A stretch of 42,302 nucleotides of DNA from Deltaproteobacteria bacterium (GCA_013813765.1 JACCRC010000378.1:1-42302); one strand, 5' to 3'; shown: positions 8,694 through 18,375, counted from the first letter of the stretch. Numbers and translations are program-made. The notes: generated by a model from the sequence alone, not told the origin.

Positions 8694-9518
8694 GTGAACA
8701 GCGTCGGTTCCTCATTGCTTCGGGCGGTCGCGCTTGCCGCCGCGCTCGTCGCGGCAGGGTGTGGCAAGACCGGGAAGGGCCCTGCGGCTCCTGGCTGGAC
8801 AGGTGATGCCGATCGCGATGGCGTCGCCGATGCGTCGGATCAGTGCCGCGATCAGGTCGAGGACTTCGACGGCTACAAGGATGCCGACGGCTGTCCCGAG
8901 CCCGATAACGATGGCGACGGCGTCCCCGATACCGACGATCAGTGCCCGATGGTCAAGGGCGACAAGGATGGCACCGCGGATCCGTCGGGCTGCCCGGGCG
9001 TCGCCGTGGCGCGCAAGATCACGCAGGCGGGCGGCGGCGATCTCGATGCCGACAAGGACGGCGTCCTCGACGAGGACGACAAGTGCCCGAGCGAGGCCGA
9101 GGACGTCGACGGGTTCCGCGACGACGACGGCTGCCTCGATGCGGACAACGACAACGACGGCGCGCTCGACGCCGCCGACAAGTGCCCGATGCAGGCCGAG
9201 GACAGGAAGCTGCCGGATCCGAACGACGGTTGCCCCGCGCCCGATCAGGATGGCGACGGCATCGGTGACTCCGAGGACGAGTGCAAGTACGTGAAGGGCA
9301 GCGTCACCGCGAAGGGCTGCCCCGACAAGGACGGCGACAAGATCAAGGACTCGAGCGACAAGTGCCCGAACCTGCGCGAGGATGGGTTCGACGGTGACGG
9401 TTGCCCGGGCACCGACGCCGACAACGACAAGATCAAGAACGCCTCGGACGCCTGTCCGGAGCAGCCCGAGGACTGGGACTCCACCGACGATCTCGACGGG
9501 TGTCCCGAGGCCGATTGA
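8694..9518 (+). CDS. Thrombospondin type-3 repeat lipoprotein
   Basis: The 274-residue product starts at GTG with a lipoprotein signal (AAALVAAGC, Cys23). The rest is a run of calcium-binding TSP3-type repeats of the form DxDxDGxxDxxDxCP, for example DADRDGVADASDQC, DNDGDGVPDTDDQC, DADKDGVLDEDDKC and DQDGDGIGDSEDEC. Each repeat carries an Asp ladder and ordered cysteines. These repeats usually link an outer-membrane barrel to an OmpA peptidoglycan-binding domain, but no OmpA domain follows, so this is a stand-alone calcium-binding, acidic surface or periplasmic protein. It is positioned between the beta-rich lipoprotein and the kinase gene, separated by 16 and 20 bp, probably one operon. Confidence 0.88.
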   Translation: MNSVGSSLLRAVALAAALVAAGCGKTGKGPAAPGWTGDADRDGVADASDQCRDQVEDFDGYKDADGCPEPDNDGDGVPDTDDQCPMVKGDKDGTADPSGCPGVAVARKITQAGGGDLDADKDGVLDEDDKCPSEAEDVDGFRDDDGCLDADNDNDGALDAADKCPMQAEDRKLPDPNDGCPAPDQDGDGIGDSEDECKYVKGSVTAKGCPDKDGDKIKDSSDKCPNLREDGFDGDGCPGTDADNDKIKNASDACPEQPEDWDSTDDLDGCPEAD

Positions 9519-9538
9519 GCTAGTACTGGTACGAAGTC

Positions 9539-11083
9539 GTGCAAGCCGGCGAACAGCTCGGGGAATACATCATCGAAGCCGAGATCGGCGGCGGTGGAAT
9601 GGCGAAGGTGTACCGAGCGCGCCACTCGATCCTCGACACGGTTCACGCGCTCAAGGTCCTCGACGACGAGTATCGCGCGAACGCCGAGGCCCGCCGTCGC
9701 TTCCTCGATGAAGCGAAGATCCAGGCGAAGCACCTCACGCATCCGAACATCGTCAAGGTGACGAACATCGTCGCCACGGCGAACGCCGCGGCGCTCGTGA
9801 TGGAGCTCGTCGATGGCGGCAGCCTCGAGGACTACATCCAGAAGCGGAAGAAGCCGTTCACCGCGGACGATCTGCTCCAACTCGCGGTGCCGATCCTCGA
9901 CGCGATGGCGCACGCGCACGACGCCGGCATCATCCACCGCGACATCAAGCCGGCGAACGTCCTGCTCCGCAAGACCGACGGTCGCCTCGTCCCGGCCATC
10001 ACCGACTTCGGTATCGCGAAGCTCATCGACACCAGCCCCGCGGGCCTGGCCAAGAAGAAGTCCACGCACCACGAGGCGCGGATGGGAACGCTCGGCTACA
10101 TGAGCCCCGAGCAGATTCGCAAGGCGAAGGACGTCACCGCGCGCTCCGACATCTTCTCCCTCGGCGCGATGTTCTACGAGATGGCCACCGGCCGCGCTCC
10201 GTTCGAAGGCGACAGCGACTTCGACATCATGGAGAAGATCGTCCACGGCAAGGTGGATGCGCCCGAGAAGCTCGCCGACGCGAGCATGCCGCCGCACATC
10301 ATCGCTGCGATCCGACGCGCGATGGATCCCGCGCCCGAGAAGCGGTTCGCGAGCTGCCGCGAGATGTCCGCCGTGCTCACGGGCGGCAAGGACATCAAGG
10401 TCGCCGGCGTCACCGCCGTCAACTTTGGCAAGTCGGGGCCCGTCAACATCGTTCAGCCCGCCGGCTCGAAGAAGTGGCCGCTGTTCCTCGCGCTCGCGCT
10501 CGCCGGCGTCGGTCTCGCAGGTGGCGCGATCTTCATGGCGACGCGCGGTAGCGACGATCCGAAGACCGGCGGCGGAAGTGGTACCGGCAGCGCGCAGCAG
10601 GGCGGGGGCGGTAGCGCAGGCACCACCGGTTCCGCCGAGCAGCTTGCCTCCGTGCCCCCCGACGCCGGCGCGGATCCCTGGACCCCGCCCGATGCCGAGG
10701 TCGTCGATGCACCTGACATCGATGCGGCGGCGCCTATCGATGCGTACGTTCCCGATGCCCCGCCGAAGGTCGTGGCACCGCCGGTGGTCTACTCCTGCAA
10801 GGGGCGCTGGTCCGGATCCGACCTGCGCGTGGCCATCACCGGGGGCCGCAGCTGCGGCTCGATCACGTTCACCGGCGGCGCCGAATGCGTCGGCTCGCTC
10901 AGCGGTTGCAGCGACGGGCGCACCTTCAGCGCGAGCTACAGCTGCCGGTTCCGGGACATGGACGTCGGCTACTCCGGCACCATCTCGATGGGCTGCACGG
11001 GAAGCAGCGTGTCAGCGAGTGTCTACGTGAACGGCAAGCTGAAGCAGAAGAATCTGTCGCGCGGCCGGATAACCCCGATGTAG
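9539..11083 (+). CDS. Hanks-type Ser/Thr protein kinase with single TM and extracytoplasmic Cys-rich domain
   Basis: The 514-residue protein starts at GTG. The kinase domain spans about residues 8-280: Gly loop IGGGGMAKVY, catalytic K39 (ALKVL), HRD 133-135 in HRDIKPAN, DFG 156-158, and P+1 region GTLGYMSPEQ. It is therefore predicted active. A membrane helix lies at about 313-333, followed by a Gly/Ser and Pro-Asp-Ala-rich linker and a roughly 100-residue beta-rich domain with several cysteines (YSCKGRWSGSDLRV onwards) outside the membrane. It has no PASTA repeats. The outer domain is the likely sensor. Its neighbours are envelope lipoproteins, 20 bp upstream and 9 bp downstream, suggesting a surface-signalling operon. 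Confidence 0.93.
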   Translation: MQAGEQLGEYIIEAEIGGGGMAKVYRARHSILDTVHALKVLDDEYRANAEARRRFLDEAKIQAKHLTHPNIVKVTNIVATANAAALVMELVDGGSLEDYIQKRKKPFTADDLLQLAVPILDAMAHAHDAGIIHRDIKPANVLLRKTDGRLVPAITDFGIAKLIDTSPAGLAKKKSTHHEARMGTLGYMSPEQIRKAKDVTARSDIFSLGAMFYEMATGRAPFEGDSDFDIMEKIVHGKVDAPEKLADASMPPHIIAAIRRAMDPAPEKRFASCREMSAVLTGGKDIKVAGVTAVNFGKSGPVNIVQPAGSKKWPLFLALALAGVGLAGGAIFMATRGSDDPKTGGGSGTGSAQQGGGGSAGTTGSAEQLASVPPDAGADPWTPPDAEVVDAPDIDAAAPIDAYVPDAPPKVVAPPVVYSCKGRWSGSDLRVAITGGRSCGSITFTGGAECVGSLSGCSDGRTFSASYSCRFRDMDVGYSGTISMGCTGSSVSASVYVNGKLKQKNLSRGRITPM

Positions 11084-11092
11084 CCTCGGGGC

Positions 11093-11695
11093 ATGTCGTG
11101 CCTGTCCCGGTTCGCCTTCGCTACCGTGGCGTCGATCGCCGGCTGCGCGACCGCGGCGAAGGGCGAGGAAGGCGGCGGCAAGATCGACGCGTCGATCAGC
11201 GTCACGCCCGATGCGCCGGTGCAGGAAATGCCTGACGCAGCGATGCCAGATGCGCCGCCGCAGAGCGTGTGCGCGAGCACGCAGATGTGCTCGAGCGCGA
11301 TGATGCTCGGCACGGTCAGCGGTGACTCCGGAAACGCGAAGCTCACGGCGATGGGCTACCAGTCCGCGTGGTTCCGAGTGCGCGTGACCGAGAACGACAG
11401 CAATCCGTTCGGGCTCAAGCTGCGCGTCGGCGCGAAGATCACGTCACCGTCGGGTGCGGCGTTCGACACGTTCATCTACGTCAACGGCGGCAGTGACGTC
11501 GTGGAGTGCACGACGACCACCGGATCGACGACGACATCGGGCAACGTGAAGACCGTGCGCGCCGAGTGGGGCGAGGGCTCGATCTCGAACGGCAGCGACG
11601 ACGGCCGGTTCGCTTCGATCGAGGTGCGGCCCGCCGCGGGCGCGGCGTGCGGGCCGACGCAGACCTGGTCGCTCGAAGTCGAAGGTAACTGGTAG
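11093..11695 (+). CDS. Lipoprotein of unknown function with Pro-Asp-Ala linker
   Basis: The 200-residue product has a signal ending in a lipobox (ASIAGC, Cys18), then a PDAPVQEMPDAAMPDAPPQ linker, then a folded domain of about 140 residues starting CASTQMCSSAMMLGTVSGDSG. Strands such as SAWFRVRVTENDSN and ASIEVRPAAGAACGPTQTW suggest a beta-sandwich, possibly a pre-peptidase or carbohydrate-binding-like fold, but I recognise no family. Starting 9 bp after the kinase gene, it is probably co-transcribed and could be a partner of that kinase's outer domain, which is inference only. Confidence 0.75.
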   Translation: MSCLSRFAFATVASIAGCATAAKGEEGGGKIDASISVTPDAPVQEMPDAAMPDAPPQSVCASTQMCSSAMMLGTVSGDSGNAKLTAMGYQSAWFRVRVTENDSNPFGLKLRVGAKITSPSGAAFDTFIYVNGGSDVVECTTTTGSTTTSGNVKTVRAEWGEGSISNGSDDGRFASIEVRPAAGAACGPTQTWSLEVEGNW

Positions 11696-11704
11696 CGCGA
11701 GCGG

Positions 11705-12346
11705 CTACTGCGCGACGCCGTACGCTCGGAAGTCGAAGTTCACCGCCCCGGATGGCGCGCGCCAGGTGAACGGCGGCGTGGTTCCCTGAGAGACGTAGTC
11801 GCGCATCGGCACCGTCGTCGCCGACGAGCAAACGTGGACGCACATCGTCCGGTACGGCTGTGCGGTCGGTAGATTCGCGATGCGAACCGCGATGAACACG
11901 TGCTCGTCCGCGCCGAGCCTGATCGGCGTGGCCAGCGTGTGGTCGACGAGACGATCCAGAAATGGCGTGACGCCCGTCGGAACGTCGAACGTCTCGAGCA
12001 CGACCGGATCCGACGGCGGCGTCGCGCCAGACGCCTTGAACACCCGTGCGTCGTGCGCCATCGCCGAATCGCAGACGTGCGAGAACGGATTCGGCAGCAT
12101 GTCGTGTCCCGCGAGCCGGTAGGTCACGCGCTGGATGGTGAATGGATAGCTCGGCGGGGTCAGCCGTACCGCCCACCACCAGTCGCCCTGGTTCGGCGCG
12201 GGCTCGCCATGAGCGGAGCACACACCGGTGTCGTTGCGGAGCTCGACCGTCTGTGGCGCCGCGTCGGGGCTCGGCGCGTCGGGGGGCGCCTCGTCGGAGC
12301 CGCAGCCGACCGCCAGGAGGAACAGGACAGAGCTCCCACGCATCAT
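11705..12346 (-). CDS. Lipoprotein of unknown function
   Basis: The 213-residue product begins MMRGSSVLFLLAVGCGSDE, a short lipoprotein signal with Cys15, followed by the linker PPDAPSPDAAPQ. The mature domain contains GDWWWAVRLTPPSYPFTI and MCVHVCSS, and two cysteine pairs. It converges with the plus-strand lipoprotein gene (9 bp between stops) and starts 9 bp after the stop of the TAXI-receptor gene upstream of it on the same strand, so it may be co-transcribed with the receptor. I do not recognise a family. Confidence 0.75.
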   Translation of the reverse strand: MMRGSSVLFLLAVGCGSDEAPPDAPSPDAAPQTVELRNDTGVCSAHGEPAPNQGDWWWAVRLTPPSYPFTIQRVTYRLAGHDMLPNPFSHVCDSAMAHDARVFKASGATPPSDPVVLETFDVPTGVTPFLDRLVDHTLATPIRLGADEHVFIAVRIANLPTAQPYRTMCVHVCSSATTVPMRDYVSQGTTPPFTWRAPSGAVNFDFRAYGVAQ

Positions 12347-12355
12347 CCGCGCATC

Positions 12356-13714
12356 CTATTTCAGCTTCCCGCGGAACGTCCTCAGCGCCGTGAGGAGCTG
12401 CTCCATCTGCTCCTCCTCGTAGCGGTACATCCATTCGGCGCCGAGCGGCACGAGCATCGAGTTCTCTTGCCGCCGGGTCTTGGCCCGCAGCGCGTCGAGC
12501 TTGGTGAGCGCTTCATCGATCTGCTCGCGCTTCGCGGCGTGCTCGGCTGTCGGCTCGAGGGCGCTGATCTCCGCCGGCGTCAGTTTCTCGCCGAGCGCGT
12601 CGCGCACGATCTGGAACGCCTTGTCGCGATTCGCATCGACGCGCCACAGCCGGACCTTGTGGGCGAGCGTCATCACGTTGAAGAGCACGCTGACGGCCAT
12701 CACGATGTAGAACCAGTAGCCGAGCGGCATGATGTCGACGAGCCATGGAAAGTACTGATCCGCGAAGCCGGGCCCCTCGGATGCGTAGAACTCCTTGGCG
12801 ATCGACGAACGGCGCAGTGCACCGCCACGTGAGTCGCGGTTTTTGGTGAGGTAGCCGGGCTGATCTTCGACGAGTAGCTCGAGCAGTCCGATCTCTTCGC
12901 TGCGGCTCGCGCACCCGTTGCTGAGGATCAGCGTGTCGACGCGCAGCACCGTGTGATCGCGCTCGGGGATGACCGCCAGTGGGTCGTACTGGCCGGCCTC
13001 GATCACACCGAGGGACAGGACCGGCACGCGCGTCGGCACGGTGTCCAGGTGCTCGATCGCCGCGAGCTGGAGCCCGCGTTCGCGAATCGCCTGGCGCATC
13101 AGCTGCGCGTTGTCGTCCATCACGAAGATGCCGAGGTCGAGGCTGCCGGCGACGAGCAGATCGATCTGCGCGGGCAGCTCGTGGTTCGAGAGCTGGACGC
13201 CGAGTGGCTTCAGATCGTCGCCCTCCAGGATGCTGCGCGCGAGGTAGTCCGTGCCGCTGTTCGTGGGGCCGACGCCGATCTTCTTGCCGCGTAGCTCGGC
13301 GAACTTCGTGAGCTTCGCGGCGTCCTTGCCGATCACGAACACCGTCTCGCTGCGAGGCAACCGCCCGATCACTTCCATCCCGTCGGTGTCCTTCATCGGG
13401 ATGCCGTCCTGAACCAGCGCGAAGTCGACGTCGCACGAGGCTGCGCCCTCTGCGAGACGCGTGAGATTTTCGACACTGCCCTGCGTCTGGACGTTGCTGA
13501 CCGTTCCGCCACGCTGGGCGGCGCGCGTGGAGAGCCCGTCGACCACCGCCGAGTAGTTGCCCCCGACCGAGCCCGACAGCACGCGAACATCGACATGCGA
13601 GAGCCCGGCTCCGAAGTTCACCGTCTTGAGCGCCACGATGACCAGCACCGAGACGAAGACGATGATGACCCAGCCCAGCGGGACCCGCTTCAGGCGCCTT
13701 TTCCAGCCATTCAT
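12356..13714 (-). CDS. Membrane-anchored TAXI-family (TRAP-type) solute receptor protein
   Basis: The 452-residue protein starts at 13714. Residues 13-32 are a membrane helix (LGWVIIVFVSVLVIVAL), then a TAXI-type receptor domain (about 40-300): VRVLSGSVGGNYSAVVDGLS, VQTQGSVENLTRLAEG, DFALVQDG and LRGKKIGVGPTNSGTDYLA match the family's ligand-binding core. A second helix at about 332-352 is followed by a charged, probably cytoplasmic coiled-coil tail of 100 residues. Normal TAXI receptors are soluble and sit beside a fused DctQM permease; none is encoded here. A sensory or accessory role is therefore as likely as transport. The frame is open further upstream but the extension is not family-like. 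Confidence 0.85.
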   Translation of the reverse strand: MNGWKRRLKRVPLGWVIIVFVSVLVIVALKTVNFGAGLSHVDVRVLSGSVGGNYSAVVDGLSTRAAQRGGTVSNVQTQGSVENLTRLAEGAASCDVDFALVQDGIPMKDTDGMEVIGRLPRSETVFVIGKDAAKLTKFAELRGKKIGVGPTNSGTDYLARSILEGDDLKPLGVQLSNHELPAQIDLLVAGSLDLGIFVMDDNAQLMRQAIRERGLQLAAIEHLDTVPTRVPVLSLGVIEAGQYDPLAVIPERDHTVLRVDTLILSNGCASRSEEIGLLELLVEDQPGYLTKNRDSRGGALRRSSIAKEFYASEGPGFADQYFPWLVDIMPLGYWFYIVMAVSVLFNVMTLAHKVRLWRVDANRDKAFQIVRDALGEKLTPAEISALEPTAEHAAKREQIDEALTKLDALRAKTRRQENSMLVPLGAEWMYRYEEEQMEQLLTALRTFRGKLK

Positions 13715-13779
13715 GCGCGCGAGTGTACTGCCATGACTCGGAACCTGGCCGACCGCGCGGAGCGAGGTAGGGTGATGGC

Positions 13780-14523
13780 GTGCGCGCGCTGAAGGTCGCA
13801 GTACTGGTTGCCGCACTCGGCTGCCGCTCGGAGCCGAAACGCGCACCAGCGCCGTCGCCGAGACCGCAGGTCGCCGTTTCGGATTCAGATCGCGCCGGCG
13901 AGCGCGATCTCATGGTCACTCACACGATCGCCGCGCGCGGAGTCACGTCGCCGAGCGTGCTCGCGGCGATGCGGCGCGTGAAGCGCCACGAGATGGTGCC
14001 GGTCGAGCTGCGCGAGCGCGCGTACGAGGACACGCCGCTGCCGATCGGGAACAAGCAGACGATCAGCCAGCCGTATGTCGTTGCCGCGATGACCGAGGCC
14101 GCTGCCCTGAAACCCGGGCAACGCGTGCTCGAGGTCGGCACCGGCAGCGGCTACCAGGCGGCGGTCCTCGCAGAGATCGGCGTCGACGTGTACTCGATCG
14201 AGATCGTGGAGCCACTCGCGAAGCGCAGCGCCGCGCTGCTGCGGGAGATGGGGTACTCGAAGATCCACCTTCGGATCGGGGACGGCTACCGAGGCTGGCC
14301 CGAGGCGGCTCCGTTCCACGCGATCGTCGTGACCGCAGCGCCGCCCGAGGTTCCGCAGCCTCTGATCGATCAGCTCGTGGTCGGTGGGCGGCTGGTGATT
14401 CCCGTCGGCCTGAGCGAGCAGCACCTCGAGGTCCACATCAAGCAGGCCGACGGCTCCACGGTGGTGGAGCGGTTGTTCGAGGTGCGGTTCGTGCCGATGA
14501 CCGGTGAGGCCCTGGGCGGCTAG
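13780..14523 (+). CDS. pcm: Protein-L-isoaspartate O-methyltransferase, exported or lipoprotein form
   Basis: The 247-residue enzyme repairs isoaspartyl residues in aged proteins using S-adenosylmethionine. The family signature TISQPYVVAAMTEAA (94-108), SAM motif I VLEVGTGSGYQAAVLAEIG (116-134) and the acidic SIEIVEPL segment are all intact. Unlike the usual cytosolic enzyme, it begins MRALKVAVLVAALGCRSEP, a lipoprotein-like signal with Cys15 and a Pro-rich spacer before the catalytic core at about residue 38. The GTG start at 13780 is the only one giving this leader. It diverges from the TAXI gene across 65 bp. How SAM would be available outside the cytoplasm is unclear, so the leader may be a weak anchor. 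Confidence 0.92.
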   Translation: MRALKVAVLVAALGCRSEPKRAPAPSPRPQVAVSDSDRAGERDLMVTHTIAARGVTSPSVLAAMRRVKRHEMVPVELRERAYEDTPLPIGNKQTISQPYVVAAMTEAAALKPGQRVLEVGTGSGYQAAVLAEIGVDVYSIEIVEPLAKRSAALLREMGYSKIHLRIGDGYRGWPEAAPFHAIVVTAAPPEVPQPLIDQLVVGGRLVIPVGLSEQHLEVHIKQADGSTVVERLFEVRFVPMTGEALGG

Positions 14524-14737
14524 TCGACGTACTCGGCGAGGGTTGGCGAGCGAGGCGCTGAGCCCCTCGATGTGTTCGTCTTTCCCGATCCCCGCGGGTA
14601 CGTTCTCGGCGGTGAACGTCACGTTGCTGCCCTCGCCCCGCGCCTCGACCGACCACGTGATCCGCATCGTGCCTGCGAGCTCGGCCTTGTCGGATTCGAA
14701 CGTGACGTCGTGCACCACGCGTCGTGGTGTGAACCAC
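14520..14737 (-). pseudogene. Truncated and frameshifted AHSA1/SRPBCC-family remnant
   Basis: The reverse strand encodes [39 protein letters not shown] and VPAGIGKDEHIEGLSASLAN, the typical C-terminal half of an AHSA1-like SRPBCC protein. The N-terminal half (about 70 residues) is absent, because the ABC gene starts there. Just after SLAN the frame shifts; removing one C from the CCC at about 14539-14541 restores NLAEYVD and a TAG stop at 14520-14522, the expected family ending. That stop overlaps the pcm stop within a shared CTAG. Two independent lesions make this a decayed gene. A sequencing error could explain the shift but not the missing half. Confidence 0.78.
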
Positions 14738-14784
14738 CCCGAACGGGCAGGGCGCGCGATACGAGATAGATGCATGCTCGCGAC

Positions 14785-15717
14785 ATGGAGAGCTCCATCG
14801 TCTCGGTGCGTGGCGTCAGCAAGACCTACGCGGGTGGGCTTCAGGCGCTGAAGCGAGTCGACCTCGAGATCAAACGCGGCGAGATCTTCGCGCTGCTCGG
14901 GCCGAACGGGGCGGGGAAGACGACGCTGATCGGCGTGATCTGCGGGCTCATCACCGCCAGCTCGGGCACCGTGATCGCCGACGGGCACGACGTCGTCGCA
15001 GACTTCCGCGCGGCGCGGATGAAGATCGGGCTCGTCCCGCAAGAGCTCTCGACGGATGCCTTCGAGACGGTGGCGGCCACCGTGACGTTCTCGCGGGGTC
15101 TGTTCGGCAAGAGGAAGGATGCCGCGCACGTCGAGAAGGTCCTCCGAGCGCTGACTCTTTGGGACAAGCGCGACGCGAAGATCATGACGCTCTCCGGCGG
15201 CATGAAGCGGCGCGTGCTGATCGCGAAGGCGCTCTCGCACGAGCCGACGATCCTGTTCCTCGACGAGCCCACGGCGGGCGTCGACGTCGAGCTGCGCCAC
15301 GACATGTGGAACATCGTGCGCGACCTGCGCGCGAGTGGCGTGACGATCATCCTGACGACGCACTACATCCAGGAGGCCGAGGAGATGGCCGATCGAATCG
15401 GCGTGATCAACAAAGGAGAGCTGATCGTCGTCGAAGACAAGGAGGTGCTGATGCGCCGGCTCGGCAAGCGCCGGTTGACCCTCAAGCTGGTGAAGAAGCT
15501 CGACGCGATTCCAGCGGCGCTCGACGGACGTTCGCTCGAGCTCGCGCCAAGCGGCCACGAGCTGAGCTACACGTTCGACGGTGCCAGCGAGGACACCGGC
15601 ATCGGCGCGCTGCTCGCCGAGCTCGGGAAGGCCGGTGTGGAGATCAACGATCTGCATACGGACGAGAGCTCGCTCGAGGACATCTTCGTCGGCCTCGTGA
15701 AGGGAGAGCAGGCGTGA
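14785..15717 (+). CDS. ABC transporter ATP-binding protein (ABC-2 type, YadG-like)
   Basis: The 310-residue ATPase has Walker [10 protein letters not shown] (39-47), Q-loop Q86, signature LSGGM (136-140), Walker B ILFLDEPT (157-163) and switch His in TTHY (H193). A C-terminal domain of about 90 residues follows, ending [13 protein letters not shown], as in YadG/CcmA-type exporter ATPases. It pairs with the overlapping permease gene downstream to energise export of a drug, lipid or polysaccharide; the substrate is unknown. The start could also be the ATG at 14770, adding MHARD; neither has a strong ribosome site. Its 5' end abuts the AHSA1 remnant, so the junction may have brought this pair here. 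Confidence 0.93.
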   Translation: MESSIVSVRGVSKTYAGGLQALKRVDLEIKRGEIFALLGPNGAGKTTLIGVICGLITASSGTVIADGHDVVADFRAARMKIGLVPQELSTDAFETVAATVTFSRGLFGKRKDAAHVEKVLRALTLWDKRDAKIMTLSGGMKRRVLIAKALSHEPTILFLDEPTAGVDVELRHDMWNIVRDLRASGVTIILTTHYIQEAEEMADRIGVINKGELIVVEDKEVLMRRLGKRRLTLKLVKKLDAIPAALDGRSLELAPSGHELSYTFDGASEDTGIGALLAELGKAGVEINDLHTDESSLEDIFVGLVKGEQA

Positions 15718-16475
15718 ACGTCTACGCGATCAAGGCGATCTACCGCTTCGAGATGGCACGTACGTTCCGCACGATCGTCCAGAGCATCGCGGCGCCCGTG
15801 CTGTCGACGTCGCTGTACTTCGTGGTGTTCGGCTCGGCGATCGGGTCGCGGATGGGAGAGGTCGGAGGCGTCGATTACGGATCGTTCATCATCCCGGGAC
15901 TGGTCATGCTGTCGCTGCTGGGCGAGAGCATCTCGAACGCTTCGTTCGGCATCTACCTTCCGAAGTGGTCCGGCACGATCTACGAGCTGCTGTCGGCGCC
16001 CGTGGGGGTTGCCGAGGTGGTGATCGGATACGTCGGCGCCGCGGCCACCAAGTCGATCCTGCTCGGTCTGCTGATCCTCGCGACGGCCCGCGTGTTCGTG
16101 CCCTACGAGATCGTGCATCCGGTGTGGCTGGTGACGTTCCTCATCCTGACGTCGGTCACGTTCAGCATGTTCGGCTTCATCATCGGACTGTGGGCCGACA
16201 GCTTCCAGAAGCTGCAGACGATCCCACTGATGGTGGTGACGCCGCTGACGTTCCTCGGCGGCGCGTTCTATTCGATCGATATGCTGCCGCCGTTCTGGCA
16301 GACCGTGACGCTGTTCAACCCGGTGGTCTATCTGATCTCCGGCATGCGGTGGGCGTTCTACGGGACGGCGGAGGTCAACGTGGTCATCAGCATCGGGGCG
16401 ACGGCGGGCTTCATGGTGCTGTGCCTGATCGCGATCACGTACGTGTTCCGCACCGGGTACAAGCTGAAGAGCTAA
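15714..16475 (+). CDS. ABC-2 type transporter permease (YadH-like)
   Basis: The 253-residue permease begins at a GTG whose GTGA overlaps the ATPase stop by 4 bp, a translational-coupling arrangement. It has six predicted membrane segments, a short cytoplasmic N-terminus ([19 protein letters not shown]), and the family motifs [21 protein letters not shown] and [19 protein letters not shown]. It forms the membrane channel of the exporter with the preceding ATPase. A long same-frame extension upstream is antisense noise inside the ATPase gene. Confidence 0.93.
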   Translation: MNVYAIKAIYRFEMARTFRTIVQSIAAPVLSTSLYFVVFGSAIGSRMGEVGGVDYGSFIIPGLVMLSLLGESISNASFGIYLPKWSGTIYELLSAPVGVAEVVIGYVGAAATKSILLGLLILATARVFVPYEIVHPVWLVTFLILTSVTFSMFGFIIGLWADSFQKLQTIPLMVVTPLTFLGGAFYSIDMLPPFWQTVTLFNPVVYLISGMRWAFYGTAEVNVVISIGATAGFMVLCLIAITYVFRTGYKLKS

Positions 16476-16565
16476 TTCCGCGCGGAGTGAGATTTCAGGT
16501 GAATTCGGTGCGACTCCCTGCGCCGGGTGTCCGTCCGTGTCGGCAACACCAAGGGAGATGCCGAG

Positions 16566-17744
<1,179 letters not shown>

Positions 17745-17757
17745 TCACAGGCCGATG

Positions 17758-17785
17758 AAAACCCGCCGGGTCGTTACTTGGCGGG
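17758..17785 (-). terminator. Intrinsic terminator of the minus-strand lipoprotein gene
   Basis: On the minus strand CCCGCC and GGCGGG pair across a 12-nt loop that contains the TAA stop of the gene, followed by TTTT. The stop codon inside the loop of its own terminator is unusual but leaves the run of U residues clear for termination. Confidence 0.6.
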
Positions 17786-18316
17786 CGGCGGCGCCTCGAT
17801 GTCGGTCACGCCGCTGCGCTCGTCGACGGTCACCTGCGACTGCGTCTCCTGCTTCTCGCGGATCCGGATCGGATGCACACCGCCCGTCACCGCGATCGCA
17901 GCCGACGTTCCCCCGAGCGAAGGGCGACCACCTCGGCCGATGTACTTCGACGCCGGGAAGCGCACGACCAGCCAGTAGTTGCTGCCCACCGGCACACCCA
18001 GGCCAGCGGCGATGCACTCCGGCTTCGCTTCGGTGTACTTGCCGAGCGCCGGGGCACTCATGATCGGAACGACACCGTTCGGCACGTTGTTGACATCGAA
18101 CGCGGGATCCTTGCTCGCGTAGAGGTAGACCCGCGCGGTGCCGCAGATGTCCTCCTTCTCCGGGTCCAGGGTGATTCCGGGCGACGGAAACGGATTGTCG
18201 GCCGTCGCGGGCTTCGAGAGCCCGGGCATCGCGACCTTCGCGCTCAGGTGGCCGACCGGTGGGGTGCAACCGGCCGCGAGGACGAGCGGCAAGACAAGAG
18301 AATTGAGTCGCTTCAT
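17774..18316 (-). CDS. Lipoprotein of unknown function
   Basis: The 180-residue product starts MKRLNSLVLPLVLAAGCTPP (Cys17). The mature part includes YLYASKDPAFDVNNVPNG and NYWLVVRFPASKYIGRGG, and ends DIEAPPPAK. No catalytic motif or family was recognised; a compact beta-rich domain is likely. In-frame codons upstream of 18316 overlap the flank repeat and tRNA terminator and were rejected. The gene lies exactly between the two copies of the flank repeat. Confidence 0.75.
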   Translation of the reverse strand: MKRLNSLVLPLVLAAGCTPPVGHLSAKVAMPGLSKPATADNPFPSPGITLDPEKEDICGTARVYLYASKDPAFDVNNVPNGVVPIMSAPALGKYTEAKPECIAAGLGVPVGSNYWLVVRFPASKYIGRGGRPSLGGTSAAIAVTGGVHPIRIREKQETQSQVTVDERSGVTDIEAPPPAK

Positions 18317-18375
18317 TTTTTGGCCGGCGAGGCTAGCACCGCCGCGCGAGACTCGCGAAGAAGTGGCGGCGCTGC

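Noticed and set aside
13885..15657. A long minus-strand open frame of about 590 codons covering pcm and the ABC ATPase
   Set aside because: It is antisense to two genes with complete motifs, has an Arg/His/Asp-rich composition typical of high-GC shadow frames, and only its small AHSA1-matching part is meaningful.
16476..16560. Cobalamin-riboswitch-like core (GAATTCGGTGCGACTCC at about 16500-16516) before the YD-repeat lipoprotein gene
   Set aside because: Only the short GGTGxxAxTCC-like part fits. The B12-box GCCACTG and the flanking paired segments are missing, and there is too little space before the coding region upstream.
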